Program-made: the position numbers and the translations under genes
Notes under the pieces: model-generated
What the model was told of the DNA's origin: nothing
Seen by the model: only the letters and a program-made list of their open reading frames with translations
Database searches by the model: none
In this document: positions 48,581 through 60,302 of the stretch, one piece after another
How positions within the stretch are numbered: position 1 is the first letter of the stretch
Layout of the letters: every line of letters starts with the position of its first letter
Source: Callorhinus ursinus
Taxonomy: Eukaryota; Chordata; Mammalia; Carnivora; Otariidae
Assembly: GCF_003265705.1 (NCBI RefSeq)
Contig: NW_020312848.1
Location: forward strand, 52,991,642 to 53,055,641
Direction: 5' to 3'
DNA: 64,000 nt

Positions 48581-50254
48581 CAATGGGGTATAGAAAGGAC
48601 TTTTGGGAGAAAATAATTCTTGTCTTTTTATTCAGCAGAAGTTACCTGCATCTACATTTAAACTAGTGCTTCTCATTTCCCGCTTGAATTTTTAAAAAAG
48701 ATTGTAAATAAAAAATTATATATGCAGAATTTATTATTTATGTATACTTATTTAAGAAATTATTTAAGATGCAATGAAGTAGAATATAAAAAATGGAAAG
48801 AAGGGTAGAAAATTGGAAAATGAGTTAAATACTGTTTGGAAAGATAAAATTAAAAAGTAATGTACATATGTTGATGTTGGACTATAACTTTGGCTAAGCT
48901 TTCTAGCAGTGAACATTAAACAGGGAAACAAAATCATGACAGGATTTATAGTGCTCCTGAGATGAAAATAAGCCGGGTGCTTCAGATAAAAATACTTATC
49001 CCTATTCTGACATCACAGGAAACTTTCAAAGATGTTGCTGTACAACATTGGGAATAACATCTTCTCTCATCATTATCGATGCAATGAAGGCATATGTTCT
49101 GTTGATCAAAATTTAGGCTCAATTAGTAATGTTAATATACTAGGTCATTTGGTCACTAGGTCATTTGGAGTTTTTTTTCTTAATGAGTTTCAGAGTGTAT
49201 TTACTAAGGTGGTACCCCCGTGTGAAGCATTGATGTCTACCAGAATGCAGTAGAAGCAATGATAAAATGGGCAAATATGGTATTTTTCAGCATCGATAGT
49301 CTCAGTTTGTTGGTGTTTGAGTCAGAGATAAACTTTAAATTGTTCTGGGTCTTGGTTCTTACTTTGGTTATTCTAAAGTCTGGTCACAGAATTTTTTGAG
49401 GATCTGGTGATAACTAAGCATCTTCTTCATAGAAAATAATATATATTGATCATCATCATTATTCACAAATTCCAAATTTATGAATTTGCTTACTCAATAA
49501 AAAGATTTGTAACCCCAAAGTCAATACTTAAGTCCTTTTCTGGCCTTTCTCAGGCATGTGCCTGTGCAAAGCAATGAAAAACTTGAGTTGCCTGATGTGG
49601 ACGTTCCTGGCTGAGGTTAATAAGACAGAGCTTTGCTTTCTTGTTTCAGATTTCATACTATAAACAAGCATCAGTTTCATACATCATGTTTTTCACTCTT
49701 TTGTGCTTTTTATTGTGATTTCACTATTTAAAATGGTCCCAAGCATAGTGCTGAAGTGCTTTTCTAAGGATGAGAAGTCTGTGATATGCCTTATGGAGAA
49801 AATGTGTGTTAGATATACTTAAGACAGGCATGAGTTATAGTGATGTTGGCTATTAGTTCAATGTTAATGAATTAACAATAAATATTAAATAAAGTGTCCT
49901 TAAACAGAAACACACATAAAACAACGTTATATATTAATCAGTTGACAAAAATATTGTGACTACAGGCTTGCAGAAATCTATCTCTATTTTCCCAAGGAAA
50001 GAAATTCTTGATTTTCCTTACGAGCAATGAATTAGTATTCACTAATTCTACGTTCTCAGTGACATTATGAAATATAACTATGGCAAGTATCAAAATTGAC
50101 TGTATATGCCCCAAATTTGCCTTCAGATTTTTTAAAGGATTTATGAAGTCTCTCCATGTATGTTGGTTAAGAGCCCTTGATGAAGAATGATGTTCTGAGT
50201 ATATTCAGAGCTATCTTGCATAAGTAATTTTTCCACTCAATAGATTTTTTATAA
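48581..50254. other. anonymous AT-rich sequence
   Basis: No gene, RNA or repeat family recognised. Confidence 0.45.
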
Positions 50255-50400
50255 GGTTTATTGGTTCTAAAGCCAGACTGCTTTAGAACAAATATGGGGT
50301 TCAAATAATGTCATTTACTAGCTATGTGGTCTTGGGCAAATTTCTTAGCCCAAGCTTCCTTATCTGTGAACTAAAGGAATTAAGAAAAGGAATTGGAACA
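50255..50400 (+). repeat. MIR SINE relic
   Basis: 'ctaaagccagactgcttt' near 50267, 'ttactagctatgtggtcttgggcaaatttctta' near 50316 and 'cttccttatctgtgaa' near 50355 are forward MIR motifs. Confidence 0.75.
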
Positions 50401-51139
50401 TCTATGATATTGCTAATACCTTAAATTGATTGATTAGATACTGACCAGAGAAATACAGGAATAATTAGAATTCTCATTACTCATCAGGGAGGAGGTTAAA
50501 TAGAGAACAGTAGGCTGCACATATTAAAAAAAAATAAAGCACTCTATTTTTACACCTTAATGAGCATAAGACTTCCCATTTAAACTGTTTACCATTCAGC
50601 TCCACATGGTTCTGTTCACAAATGAGTTTGGTGGGAACTAATAACTGAAAGAACAGCCCACAGGGAAGCAAATTCTCATTCCCCAACTTTGGTTTGAAAA
50701 TAATCATGCTACAAAGTAGCTGGGTTTTAAAAGGAAGAAAAAAGGGTTAGCAGCCAATGGAATTAAAAATATTAAAGGGAGAGTTAAAAGATTAAGATAA
50801 AAGGCTAAAGGAAAGGCAAGAAGCTTAGAGATTATAAGATAAAAAAGCAAAAGGAAAACTCACTAAAAGCAGATAAGCATTTGTGCCCAAGACAAAGCTC
50901 GAGGTGTGTCTAGTTTCCTGAGGGGTTGGTTCCCCCATTATCATCATGATGTCCACTACTCTCTGAAAAACAGTTCTACAGAAATCTGTAGTAACAAAGT
51001 ACAGGACCACCCAGTTCACGCAACCAGAGGGCTTTAGGCCATGCAGCAATTTATCTCAGCTAAATGGAACACAATGATAAAATAAATACGACAGTGAAAT
51101 AATTCTGCTGTACTAGAAAAATTTAAGTTTAGCGACCTT
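50401..51139. other. anonymous sequence
   Basis: Short minus-strand open frames (50477-50707, 50825-51049) carry no recognised domain. No repeat family identified. Confidence 0.4.
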
Positions 51140-51935
51140 CAGGTTTGTTCTTCTTTAATATTACCTTGGTTATTTTTGGTTCTTTGCATTTTAATAAAAA
51201 ATTTAAAGAATTCACTTATCAATTTCCAGTTGGAGTCTTTGAAATGTAATCTGTAGATTACATTTAATTGATGATAATTGACCTCTCTATAGTATGTCTT
51301 TAAATACATGAACATGGTATATTCCTCCATTTATTTAGTACTTTAAATTCTGCCCATAATATTTTGTAGTTTTCAGTACAGTAGTCTTACACATCTTATG
51401 TTAGATTTATTTCTAGGTATTTGATGTTATTTAAGCTCTTATAAATAGTATTGTCTTAAAATTTCATTTTACACGTGCTTATGGCTTGTATATAGAGAAA
51501 ACAATTGACCATTTATTTATTTATTGAACAATGACTTTTTAAATATTACCCTTGCATTGAGTGACCTGGATAAATTCACCCATTGCCTCATAGCTTCCAG
51601 ATTCTTTTGGGCCTTCTAACACTTTATTATTTTTGCTATGAATTGTAGCACCATTAATTTTTTCTAATTCTTAAAATTCCTACAACTTTTATTTCCCTTT
51701 CCCTCTTCCCATTCTTGTCCTTGCCCTTGCCCTCTCTCCTTTCTCCTCTTCTTTTTCTTCTTCCTCCACCTCTTCTTCCTCTTTCTTCTTACCTTTTTGG
51801 ACTGGGTACAAATTCCAGTTCAATGATGAATAGAAAAGATGATAGTAAGCCTCTTTGTCATGTTTCCAGTTTGAGGGGAAAGCTTTCAATATTTTGCCAT
51901 TAAGTACATCATATATTAAAATTATGTATGTATGC
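51140..51935 (-). repeat. old L1 ORF2 (RT region), reversed segment
   Basis: Complement of L1 ORF2: 'gtatattcctccatttattta' near 51318, 'ttatttctaggtatttgatg' near 51407, 'ttcaatgatgaatagaaaagatgatag' near 51820, 'gaggggaaagctttcaatattttgccattaag' near 51873. Decayed. A pyrimidine tract lies inside it at about 51692-51790. Confidence 0.7.
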
Positions 51936-51984
51936 TCATCAGAAGACATCTTTAAGAGAGAGAAAGTGCAGTGACAGAATGGGA

Positions 51985-52850
51985 GATATTCTTAATACAT
52001 ACCTCTAACAAAGGTCTCCTATAGAGAATAAAGGACTCCTATAAATTCATAAAAGACAAATAACTTAATTGAATAAATGGGCACATTTGAACAAGTACTT
52101 CACAAAAGAGGCTATCCAAGAAGCCAAAAGACACATGAAAAGATGAGTACATTTGTGAGTCATCAAGGAAATAGAAATTAAGATCACAATGTAGTAGCAC
52201 TACATATCCACTAGAAGGGCTAAAATGAAAATGAATGACAGTAGCAAGTGTTGATGAGAATTTAGAGCAACTTAAATCTCATGCACAGCTGGTGAAAATG
52301 GAAAATGGTAAAACCACTTTAGAAAACTGTTTGACATCCTCCATCAAAGCTCAACATATACATATTATCTTATGCAAAAATTATATACTCAACAGAAATG
52401 TTTATGTATGATTATTAAAGTACATGCACAAGAGTGTTTATAGAAGCATTTTTATATCTGAAAACTGGGAAATGGATGAAATGTCTATCAATAGAAAGAG
52501 TAAATATATAATATATACTTAATGTAAGTATTATATATAGTATATTATAAAGTAATGGGAAGAAGAAGCTATTGCTAGATAACTTTGGACTCAGTAGAGT
52601 ATATACTGTAGGTTTCTATTTACATAAAATTCAAAAGCCGACAAAACTAATCTATAATATTAGAAGTCAATATGAAGAATAGTACCTAGAAGAAGGCATG
52701 AGGGAGTTCTAGAGTGCTGGTAATAATACATATCTTGATCTGGAGGTTGGCTACGTTTATGTGTGTGAAAGTTCATTGAGCTATATATTTGTGGTTTTTG
52801 CACTTTCCTGCATGTATTATACTTCAGTAAAAGCAATAATGAAAACAAAC
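51985..52850 (+). repeat. old L1 3' portion (ORF2 end and 3' UTR)
   Basis: Forward L1: 'gaataaatgggcacatttgaacaagtacttcacaaaagagg' near 52071, 'catcaaggaaatagaaattaagatcac' near 52160, 'gcacagctggtgaaaatgg' near 52282, 'aactgggaaatggatgaaatgtctatcaatag' near 52464, 'ttcattgagctatatatttgtgg' near 52771, ending 'ttatacttcagtaaaag' near 52831. No open frame survives. Confidence 0.75.
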
Positions 52851-53759
52851 TCAAAGCCTAAGGGATTGAATAAGGCTATTTGATTAAAAATGACAAAGCT
52901 GTGATAAATGTCTAGTGTACCTCAAAGGAAAAACTAATGCATATCTAAAGATGTCTAAAATTTATAGGCTGCAAAGCTTAGACCTCCGTCAAATATCTTG
53001 ATGGGAAGACTTTGAAAGACTACTACTCCTTATGCCCCAGAATAGACATGCACTACGATACACACTTGTGGGGAGAAGTAACTAGTATAGACAGGAATAT
53101 CTGCATTCTCGCGCCATTAACCAACTTCAGAGTCCATGCTAATTCCCTCACCCAGAATACTTCAGCAGGACAGTTTCCACATTGAATTCCATTTATCCCA
53201 TAGCATTCTTTTCATAATATATGGTCAATTATTGGGTCCTAATTTGGAACTAAATCTACTTTTGTCAGCCACAAACACATGGCCAAATGAATTGTCCATT
53301 GGTTGATGAACTTGATGGCTTTATTATTTCCATTTTCTTTTAAATGAGGAAGAACAAGCCTCCTGAGGTAAGAGATACAAAGATTTCTGAGTTTGGTGTC
53401 AGTGTGATTACAGGATTTTCACTATCTATTTCTCAGACTGCTGATGCAATGACCAGTAAAATATGAAAATAAGGGCAAACATATAGCATCTCTGAAAACT
53501 AGGAAAGGTCCATGAAAACAGCAGACAGGTTAAGACTAGAGGCCATGGTTGAAGGTTGACCCACCAATTCACTACAAAAAAATGAGTCCGTATTCCCAGG
53601 ATGAAAATGCAAATCACCCTGAAAATACTACCAACATTGACTGATAAGAGGTGATGAAATATAGAGACAAAAGCAAAACACAGAGGCAGTAAAGAAGCAC
53701 GGTACTGGGTGTACTTCCTTTTATTGATTTGGATCAACCACATTTGAAAGCATAACTTC
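52851..53759. other. anonymous sequence
   Basis: The 105-codon minus-strand open frame (53426-53743) shows no family signature. No repeat assigned. Confidence 0.4.
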
Positions 53760-55374
53760 TCTCTGCCTCCTCTTTATCTGTGATTTGAATCATATTTTGT
53801 AGACTGATTGATATCATATTGTTCACCTAGGCTGGAGTTTTTTTCCCCCTCAATCTTTTTTGTTTTCTCTCTGTTCTTCAGTTTGGATATTTTTTATTGA
53901 CTTGTCTTAAATGTCATTGACACTTTATTCTTCTATATTAAAACTCTTGGTAAGGTAACCCAGTGGATTTTTTATTACATATATTGTATTGTTCACCTCT
54001 AGAACTTTATATTGCTCTTTATATATATTTAGAGTTTCTCTTCTGAAAGACTTCATCTCTTCATTTATTCTATCAATACATTTCTTTATACCTTAATCAT
54101 ATATTTATAATAGTGATTTTAATGTCCTTATGTGATGATTTCAATATCTAGGTCATCTCGGTTTTTTTTCTATTGATTACTTTTTATCTAATTATGTTTT
54201 CTATTTGTCTGCTTCTTTTCAGGTCCAATATTCTTAGATTGTAGGGTGGATGACAGATTGTAGGGATTCTTGATAATACTGGTTTCTTTTTAAGAATATT
54301 GAATTTTGTCCTGGTAGGCAGTTTATTTACTACATCTTCTTGAATCTGTCACTTTTAGCTTTATGTTTTGTTTAAACTTTATGTTTTGTTTTGTTTTCTG
54401 TTTTATCTTTAATCTCAGGGTGTGATCCTATTTCTAGTACTTGATCTTTACTTCTATATTTTCCATTTCTGGGGTCCCAGTTGAATGCCTAAAGGGTTCA
54501 ATGAGATTTCTTTACTCTGACACAGTCAGTACTCCAATATATCCCAGCACTGCAAAACTTCCAAGTGTCTTCTCTTTTCATCTCTTAACTTTGAAGCAGC
54601 TTCTTTCTATTAGGCTTTTTGAAATCTTTCTCTGTAGATGTACAGCTTAGACCTTGGTCAAAGACTCAAGAGTAATCTCCATGACTTCTGGGTCTCACAT
54701 CTGTGTATCTCATGTATCTCATTTTTTTTTTTTTTTTTTACTGTCTTGAAAACTCTACTTCCTTTAAGTGCCCTGAAACCCGACTTCTGCTTCATCAACT
54801 TAGCAAGACTGCTTCTCTGCTCTGGCTCCATATCTCTTAGCTATGATAGCTAGTGTGTTTCTAGGTAGAAAGCCTAAGTGATTATGGTATTTATCTCATT
54901 TTGTTTCTCTTCTTTCAAGTTCTATCCTGCCTATTGTGCAATGCCTAGAAACTATTGCCTTGTATATTTGGTTAAGTTCATAGTCACATAGCATGGCGCA
55001 TGTAAGGAGTAAATCCAATATCAGTTTGTCTATCATTACTTGAAACAGAAGTTAATTAGATTTTTAAAGAAAAGAAGATGTAGAGTGTTACATTTCATGA
55101 TATTAAAACACATTATAATATTACAATAATTAAAACAGTGCTGTAATGACTCCAGGATAGATAGATCATATTAAGACAGTGATGTACTGTACTCATATAA
55201 ACTTTCAATACTGTATTCAACAAATATTTTGAAGCATCTAGTATGTACCCTATTTCTTGATACACTCATTATGTTGATTTGTATCATTTTTGTTTTATTG
55301 CTTCTTCCCAGAGTGTTCTCATTGTGGCTTTATATGTGGCAAAATATCTGAGACTTTATATGCCTGAGAACATA
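53760..55374. repeat. probable ancient LINE-like T-rich sequence
   Basis: T-rich sequence with phrases such as 'ttcaatatctaggtcatctcgg' near 54149 and 'agattgtagggtggatgacag' near 54236 resembles reversed old L1/HAL1-type sequence. I cannot fix boundaries or family. A 19-base T run sits near 54721. Confidence 0.3.
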
Positions 55375-55386
55375 AAGCTCTTCTTT

Positions 55387-55428
55387 CTCTTTTTTCTTTT
55401 TTTAAAGGTTTTATTTATTTATTTAATT

Positions 55429-55465
<37 letters not shown>

Positions 55466-55617
55466 CGTGAGAGGGAACACAAGCAGAGGGAGTGGGAGAG
55501 AGAGAAGCAGGCTTCTGGATGAGCAGGGAGCCCGATGCGGGGCTCAATCCCAGGACCCTGGGATCATGACCTGAGCCGAAAGCAGTTGCTTAACCAACTG
55601 AGCCACCCAGGCGCCCC
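55387..55617 (-). mobile_element. CAN-SINE
   Basis: Reverse SINE close to consensus: 'ttttatttatttatttaattgacag' tail, long GA run, 'acacaagcagagggagtggg', 'gggagcccgatgcggggctc', 'atgacctgagccgaaagc', 'actgagccacccaggcgccc'. Perfect 12 bp TSD at 55375-55386 and 55618-55629. One of the youngest-looking copies here. Confidence 0.96.
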
Positions 55618-55629
55618 AAGCTCTTCTTT

Positions 55630-56279
55630 TTCAATATCTTAAATATACTACACCTCTGTCCTCTGCCTCCAGTGGTACTGTTGAGAGATTTGATGTCAAT
55701 CTGACTTTTGTTTTGTTTGTAAGTGATCTACTCTCTTTCTTTACATCCTATTATAATTTTAGTATTGTCTTTGTTATTCTTAAATTCCATGATCACTAAG
55801 ATGTAATTCCCCTAAATTTTTGTGGGTTTTATTTTCACCCTCTGGCCTGCTATTATCTTCCCCATGTATGTAGGGTAGTGGCTCCTTCCTGCTTACCAGG
55901 TCCAATTATCATCAATGTTTTGGACCAGTATGATGGAAGAAGTGAAGGAAGAAAAAGATGATCAAGTTCTTTCCCTGTGGTCTATGTTTTGATATAAGTC
56001 TGATGAGTTTATATACCCCTTTGGTAAGACTATGAAGGTATATTGCTGGCCTTGCCAACTGAAAGAAACATCTTTCAGATGGTCTTTATAAACCATTAGA
56101 ATAAGAATAAAAAAGCCTTGACCTGATCAAGGTTGTATACTAGGTGTCAGGGGATATATTGACTTGTTTAAGCAATGAAACCACATCTGCAGCTATAATT
56201 TGAGTCACCACCACCTGATTGCATTTAAGATAATTCACTTATATTCTCCAAAAGTAGTGTAACTTCTGCACAGGCCAAA
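55630..56279. other. anonymous; contains donor segment 1
   Basis: Possibly more of the T-rich ancient LINE-like sequence at the left. The segment 56014-56119 is present a second time, perfectly, inside the SINE at 59.8 kb. Confidence 0.6.
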
Positions 56280-57108
56280 TAGGCAGGCTGAATTGGAATG
56301 TGGCAGGAAGGAATTTAATACTAAATGTTGGTGAAAATGGAAGATGGGGTGCTTTGTGAATATACGGGCATATACACTTGCACAGCAATTTGGGAAACCA
56401 ATCTAGTAGTATGCAGTCAAACTGCGCTCTGATCCAACATCATAATCACATATATATGATTTTATATGTATGTAAAAAATTATATATATGTATAAAATGT
56501 TATGTACAAAATGTACAATATGTTATTTATGTTCCAGAGATATTCTTTCATAAATTTATGAGGGACAGAGGCAGTTAACAATTCTGAAAATATAGCTCTT
56601 GGAGACGTTAGTACATAGATGCTATTAAAGTCACATGTGAGATCACACAGAGACAGAAGAAGAAACTCCTTGAATACAGTATGCTAGCATTTTAACTTTC
56701 ATTGTTAAATCTGCGCAAATTGAAAGAAAGAAAAGGCTATGAGAATTTTTACCACAATGTTAAAAATGGTTACCTCAAGTTAAAGGAGTTAGTAATTGTA
56801 AGTTCTAGATTTTTTCTTATTTTCACTTTGATGACATATTTTTAGGTAATAACGATCGAAAAACTGTCCTAATATATTGTAAAATCACAAAGCAGTATGC
56901 AAACTATATGTATAAAATATGCATGTAAAAAAAGCCTAAAGGAGATATGCCAAATGTTAACAGCTTTTATCTTTGAGTATTACTATCATTTCATTTTTCC
57001 CTTTATATTTTTTATAATAAATATATGTTCTTTGTAACATAAAATAATCATTATAATTTTAAAATGTTTGTACCATTTGATGAAGTTTAGAATACTTTAT
57101 AAAGGTAT
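56280..57108 (+). repeat. old L1-type 3' region; contains donor segment 2
   Basis: 'aatgttggtgaaaatgg' near 56324, 'cacttgcacagcaatttggg' near 56374 and 'ggagatatgccaaatgttaacagc' near 56941 look like the 3' part of an ancient L1. The segment 56948-57108 recurs perfectly in inverted form at 59963-60123. Confidence 0.5.
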
Positions 57109-57844
57109 TAAATGAACTAATAAATATTTATAAAGATTTATTACAGAAAGAATTGGAATTACCCTATTAAAAAGAAGAAATAATTATAAATATCTATTAA
57201 GCAGAAATACTTTTTTAAATTTGCTTTGCACATATTTAGTATTAAATATTAATAAATCATTTGATATGTTTTCAAGTTTAAAAAGCAGATTAAAATACGA
57301 TATAATTCTGATTTTGTAAAATATATGCATTCATACACTAAAAAAATATGCTAGGAGGATACATCAGAAAAAAAAAGAAACTTCAGGCTTTCAGTAGTTA
57401 TTTTCTGAAAGCTGTTTAAGGAATATTTTCTCTTTTCAAGAAAAGCAATCAGCTATTGAGATTTAAATAAATCTGTAATATAGGCAATTAAAAAGTATGT
57501 CATTTTGCCATACTTGTGTTTGCTTAGTGGAGGAAAAGATGATGATGCTAACCTGGTCATTTCAGCTCAGATTGACACTATGTGTTGCATAGTAATTATA
57601 TGTTTCATCAAATATCTCAGCAAACACTATCTATAGTAAGTGTATGTTTCGATTTGTTACAGATGCTTGTGTATCAAAAATATTTATGTGAAAAAATTTA
57701 TAGAATATTTGAAAAAAGTTGGGTATTTTAATTTATTTGTGCTCCTTTTAAGAAAAGTCATTTAATCTGATATATATTCATTCTTTAGATTATAACCCTT
57801 TCCTTGGGTCTTTAAAGGAACTTATTCAAAATGTGTGTAAATAT
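57109..57844. other. anonymous AT-rich sequence
   Basis: Very AT-rich. No gene or repeat family recognised. Confidence 0.5.
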
Positions 57845-58345
57845 TTTGTATTTTAAAATCTGTTGTCTCATCCAGAAACCTTGGATCCTTATTTTCTATT
57901 GGACAAAATCTAAACACTTTATCTTGAGATTCAAAACTCTCTAGAGACAGGTCCCAATACATTAAAAAATATATATATATATACACACACACATACATAC
58001 ATACATACATACACATATATACATACATAATATAAAATATAAATCTTATATATATTCAAAATCTTTTATACTTTATACTCTTAAAATCTTGTGTATATAT
58101 ATATGTATATATGTGAAAAAATATATATTTTTTCCTTCCTCCACTCCAAATGCCCTACATTTTTTCCATAGCAGTATACTCATCATTTTCTGAACATACT
58201 GCATTTTCCATGTCAGTTTCTTAGCCCAGAATATCCTTACTCTATATCTCCACCTGTCAAAATTTTACCCGTCTTCCAAGAACTATCTTATGTCATCTGC
58301 TCCACAAAGCTTTCTCTAATTTTAGATTATGCTCATTATTCAGGT
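57845..58345 (+). repeat. L2-like relic with AT/AC microsatellite
   Basis: 'ttggacaaaatctaaacactttatc' near 57899 and, beyond an (AT)n/(AC)n/(ACAT)n tract at about 57967-58035 and a further TA-rich patch to 58130, 'ccacctgtcaaaattttacccgtcttccaag' near 58251 fit plus-strand L2-type sequence. Confidence 0.45.
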
Positions 58346-59513
58346 ATTTTAAGGTATTTAAAAAATATTTTTGCCCGAGAGGGTGGATTTTTCTAATAAG
58401 TAACATCAGTGTTTGTAGCTTCTCTTCAGATAAGTGATTCTCTTCAAAAACAAAAGAACAGTAATTAACATAATGTTAATTTTTCTTCTCTTTGGTAAAA
58501 ACTTGCAACTTTGTCATACACGTTGGTGATTTTCATGAGCATGTAGGAAACATTTTAATTCACTGGGATGTGTGTCTTATAACAAGGCAAAGAGGAAGAA
58601 ATCCAGCTAAATGGCTATCCAACATGACATGATTTTCTTTATGGCTGAAGAACCAGAAACCTGAATATCATGCATATGATGTGCCACTCTTCTAGAAGTA
58701 TCTTCAGGGAAGATTTGGTATGAGATCTAGCAACTAAAATCATTCATACTATTCTTACTATGTTAGGAGTATAGCAACCACATAGTTGTGGGATAAAGTA
58801 CACCTTCATTCTTCATGTCAAAGATAGGAATATTTTTCTTCATTTGTCCTGGAAATGAATAATTGTAGTTGGCAGATCCCTACAACTGGAGGCATCCTCA
58901 AATGCCTAAGTAGATCCCAGGTATCCTCAATTTGGAAGCTCAGGTCTATGACTTTCTAAGATGACTTCTAAAGATTGTGTGATTGTGAAATTTTAAGGAC
59001 TTTCTGTAGTAAGTGGAAGTCAGGGCTCTGTGGTTTTCACAGCTTTTCCAGAATCAATCTAGTTCAGTTCCACCTCTAGCCCATTCCAGGCAGTTAGCCC
59101 TATAATGAAAGAAGCTCTAAGGATAAGGGAAAAAATGATTCTTTTATCCTGGATATTTTTATTGTCCAGTCACTTCATAACCTAATGATTCAAGATTAAA
59201 GAATAATTGCTAAATATCTTATCCTCAAAAGAGACATTTTAAATGGTTAATCCTTTTGAATTTTGTTTTTATGAAATTACAGGCCTTTTAAAATGCAAGG
59301 CAATAAGCTAACAGTTGGGTTTACTGACAACATTATCTGATACAGTATGGATGAATAATTAGACTTACAATATTAATATATATTACTTGTAAATAACATA
59401 GTGAATTTTCCCAGGGAACGTAAAGGTATTTATCCTATCCAAATCACCAATTTTTAGCTATGTATTTATTGATTCAAATTTTGAATCTTACAATTATACT
59501 AACATTTACATAT
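58346..59513. other. anonymous sequence
   Basis: No gene, RNA or repeat family recognised. Confidence 0.45.
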
Positions 59514-59529
59514 TCATCTAAAAATTCTT

Positions 59530-59726
59530 TTTTTAAAATTTTATTTATTTAGAGAGAGGAGGGCAAGAGGGGTAAGAAGAAGGACAGGGAGAGAGAGAAT
59601 CTCAAGCAAACTCTCCACTGAGTGTGGAGCCTGACAGACACAGGAATCGATCTCAGGACACTGAAATCATGACCTGAGCCGAAACCAAGAGTCAGAGCTT
59701 AGCTGACTGAGCCACCCAGGCGCCCC
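59530..59726 (-). mobile_element. CAN-SINE (older subfamily)
   Basis: Reverse SINE: 'aaaattttatttatttagagag' tail, GA-rich middle, 'ctctccactgagtgtggagcc', 'atgacctgagccgaaacc', 'actgagccacccaggcgccc'. Perfect 16 bp TSD at 59514-59529 and 59727-59742. Confidence 0.95.
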
Positions 59727-59810
59727 TCATCTAAAAATTCTTAAAGCAGATATTTTAAAACTGGAATCTTTAAAAAACAAAACAAAATAGCAAGCAGAAA
59801 AACCTATTAA

Positions 59811-60287
59811 GGGGCGCCTGGGTGGCTCAGTCGGTTAAGTGTCTGCCTTGACACTTACCCCTTTGGTAAGACTATGAAGGTATATTGCTGGCCTTGCCAA
59901 CTGAAAGAAACATCTTTCAGATGGTCTTTATAAACCATTAGAATAAGAATAAAAAAGCCTTTATACCTTTATAAAGTATTCTAAACTTCATCAAATGGTA
60001 CAAACATTTTAAAATTATAATGATTATTTTATGTTACAAAGAACATATATTTATTATAAAAAATATAAAGGGAAAAATGAAATGATAGTAATACTCAAAG
60101 ATAAAAGCTGTTAACATTTGGCAGGTCATTATCCCAGGGGCCTGGGATCCAGCCACGCATCGGGCTCCCTCATCAGCAGAGAGTCTGCTTCTCCCTTTCT
60201 CTCTCCCTCTGCTTCTCCGCCTGCTTGTGCTGGTTCTCTCTCTTTCTCTCTTTCAAATAAATAAATGAAATCTTTTAAAATAAAAAA
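59811..60287 (+). mobile_element. CAN-SINE interrupted by templated insertion
   Basis: The left part (59811-59849) is a near-consensus forward SINE head through 'gtctgcctt'. The SINE resumes at about 60122 with 'caggtcattatcccagg' and runs to its tail. Only about 5 bp of SINE is missing at the break. A 15 bp TSD (59796-59810 and 60288-60302) shows both parts are one insertion. The intervening ~272 bp are not SINE. Confidence 0.95.
59850..60121. other. two-part templated insertion copied from 56-57 kb
   Basis: 59856-59961 equals 56014-56119 (106 of 106 by eye, direct). 59963-60123 equals the reverse complement of 56948-57108 (161 of 161). 59850-59857 is the reverse complement of 59836-59843, a fold-back. 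Junction overlaps are 2 bp (TA at 59856-59857), one extra T at 59962 or TT overlap, and 2 bp (CA at 60122-60123). Together this indicates serial template switching. Confidence 0.93.
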
Positions 60288-60302
60288 AGAAAAACCTATT
60301 AA

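Noticed and set aside
59850..60123. The insert as an unknown transposon or SINE variant
   Set aside because: Both halves match single-copy local sequence perfectly, in opposite orientations, and have no terminal repeats or tail.
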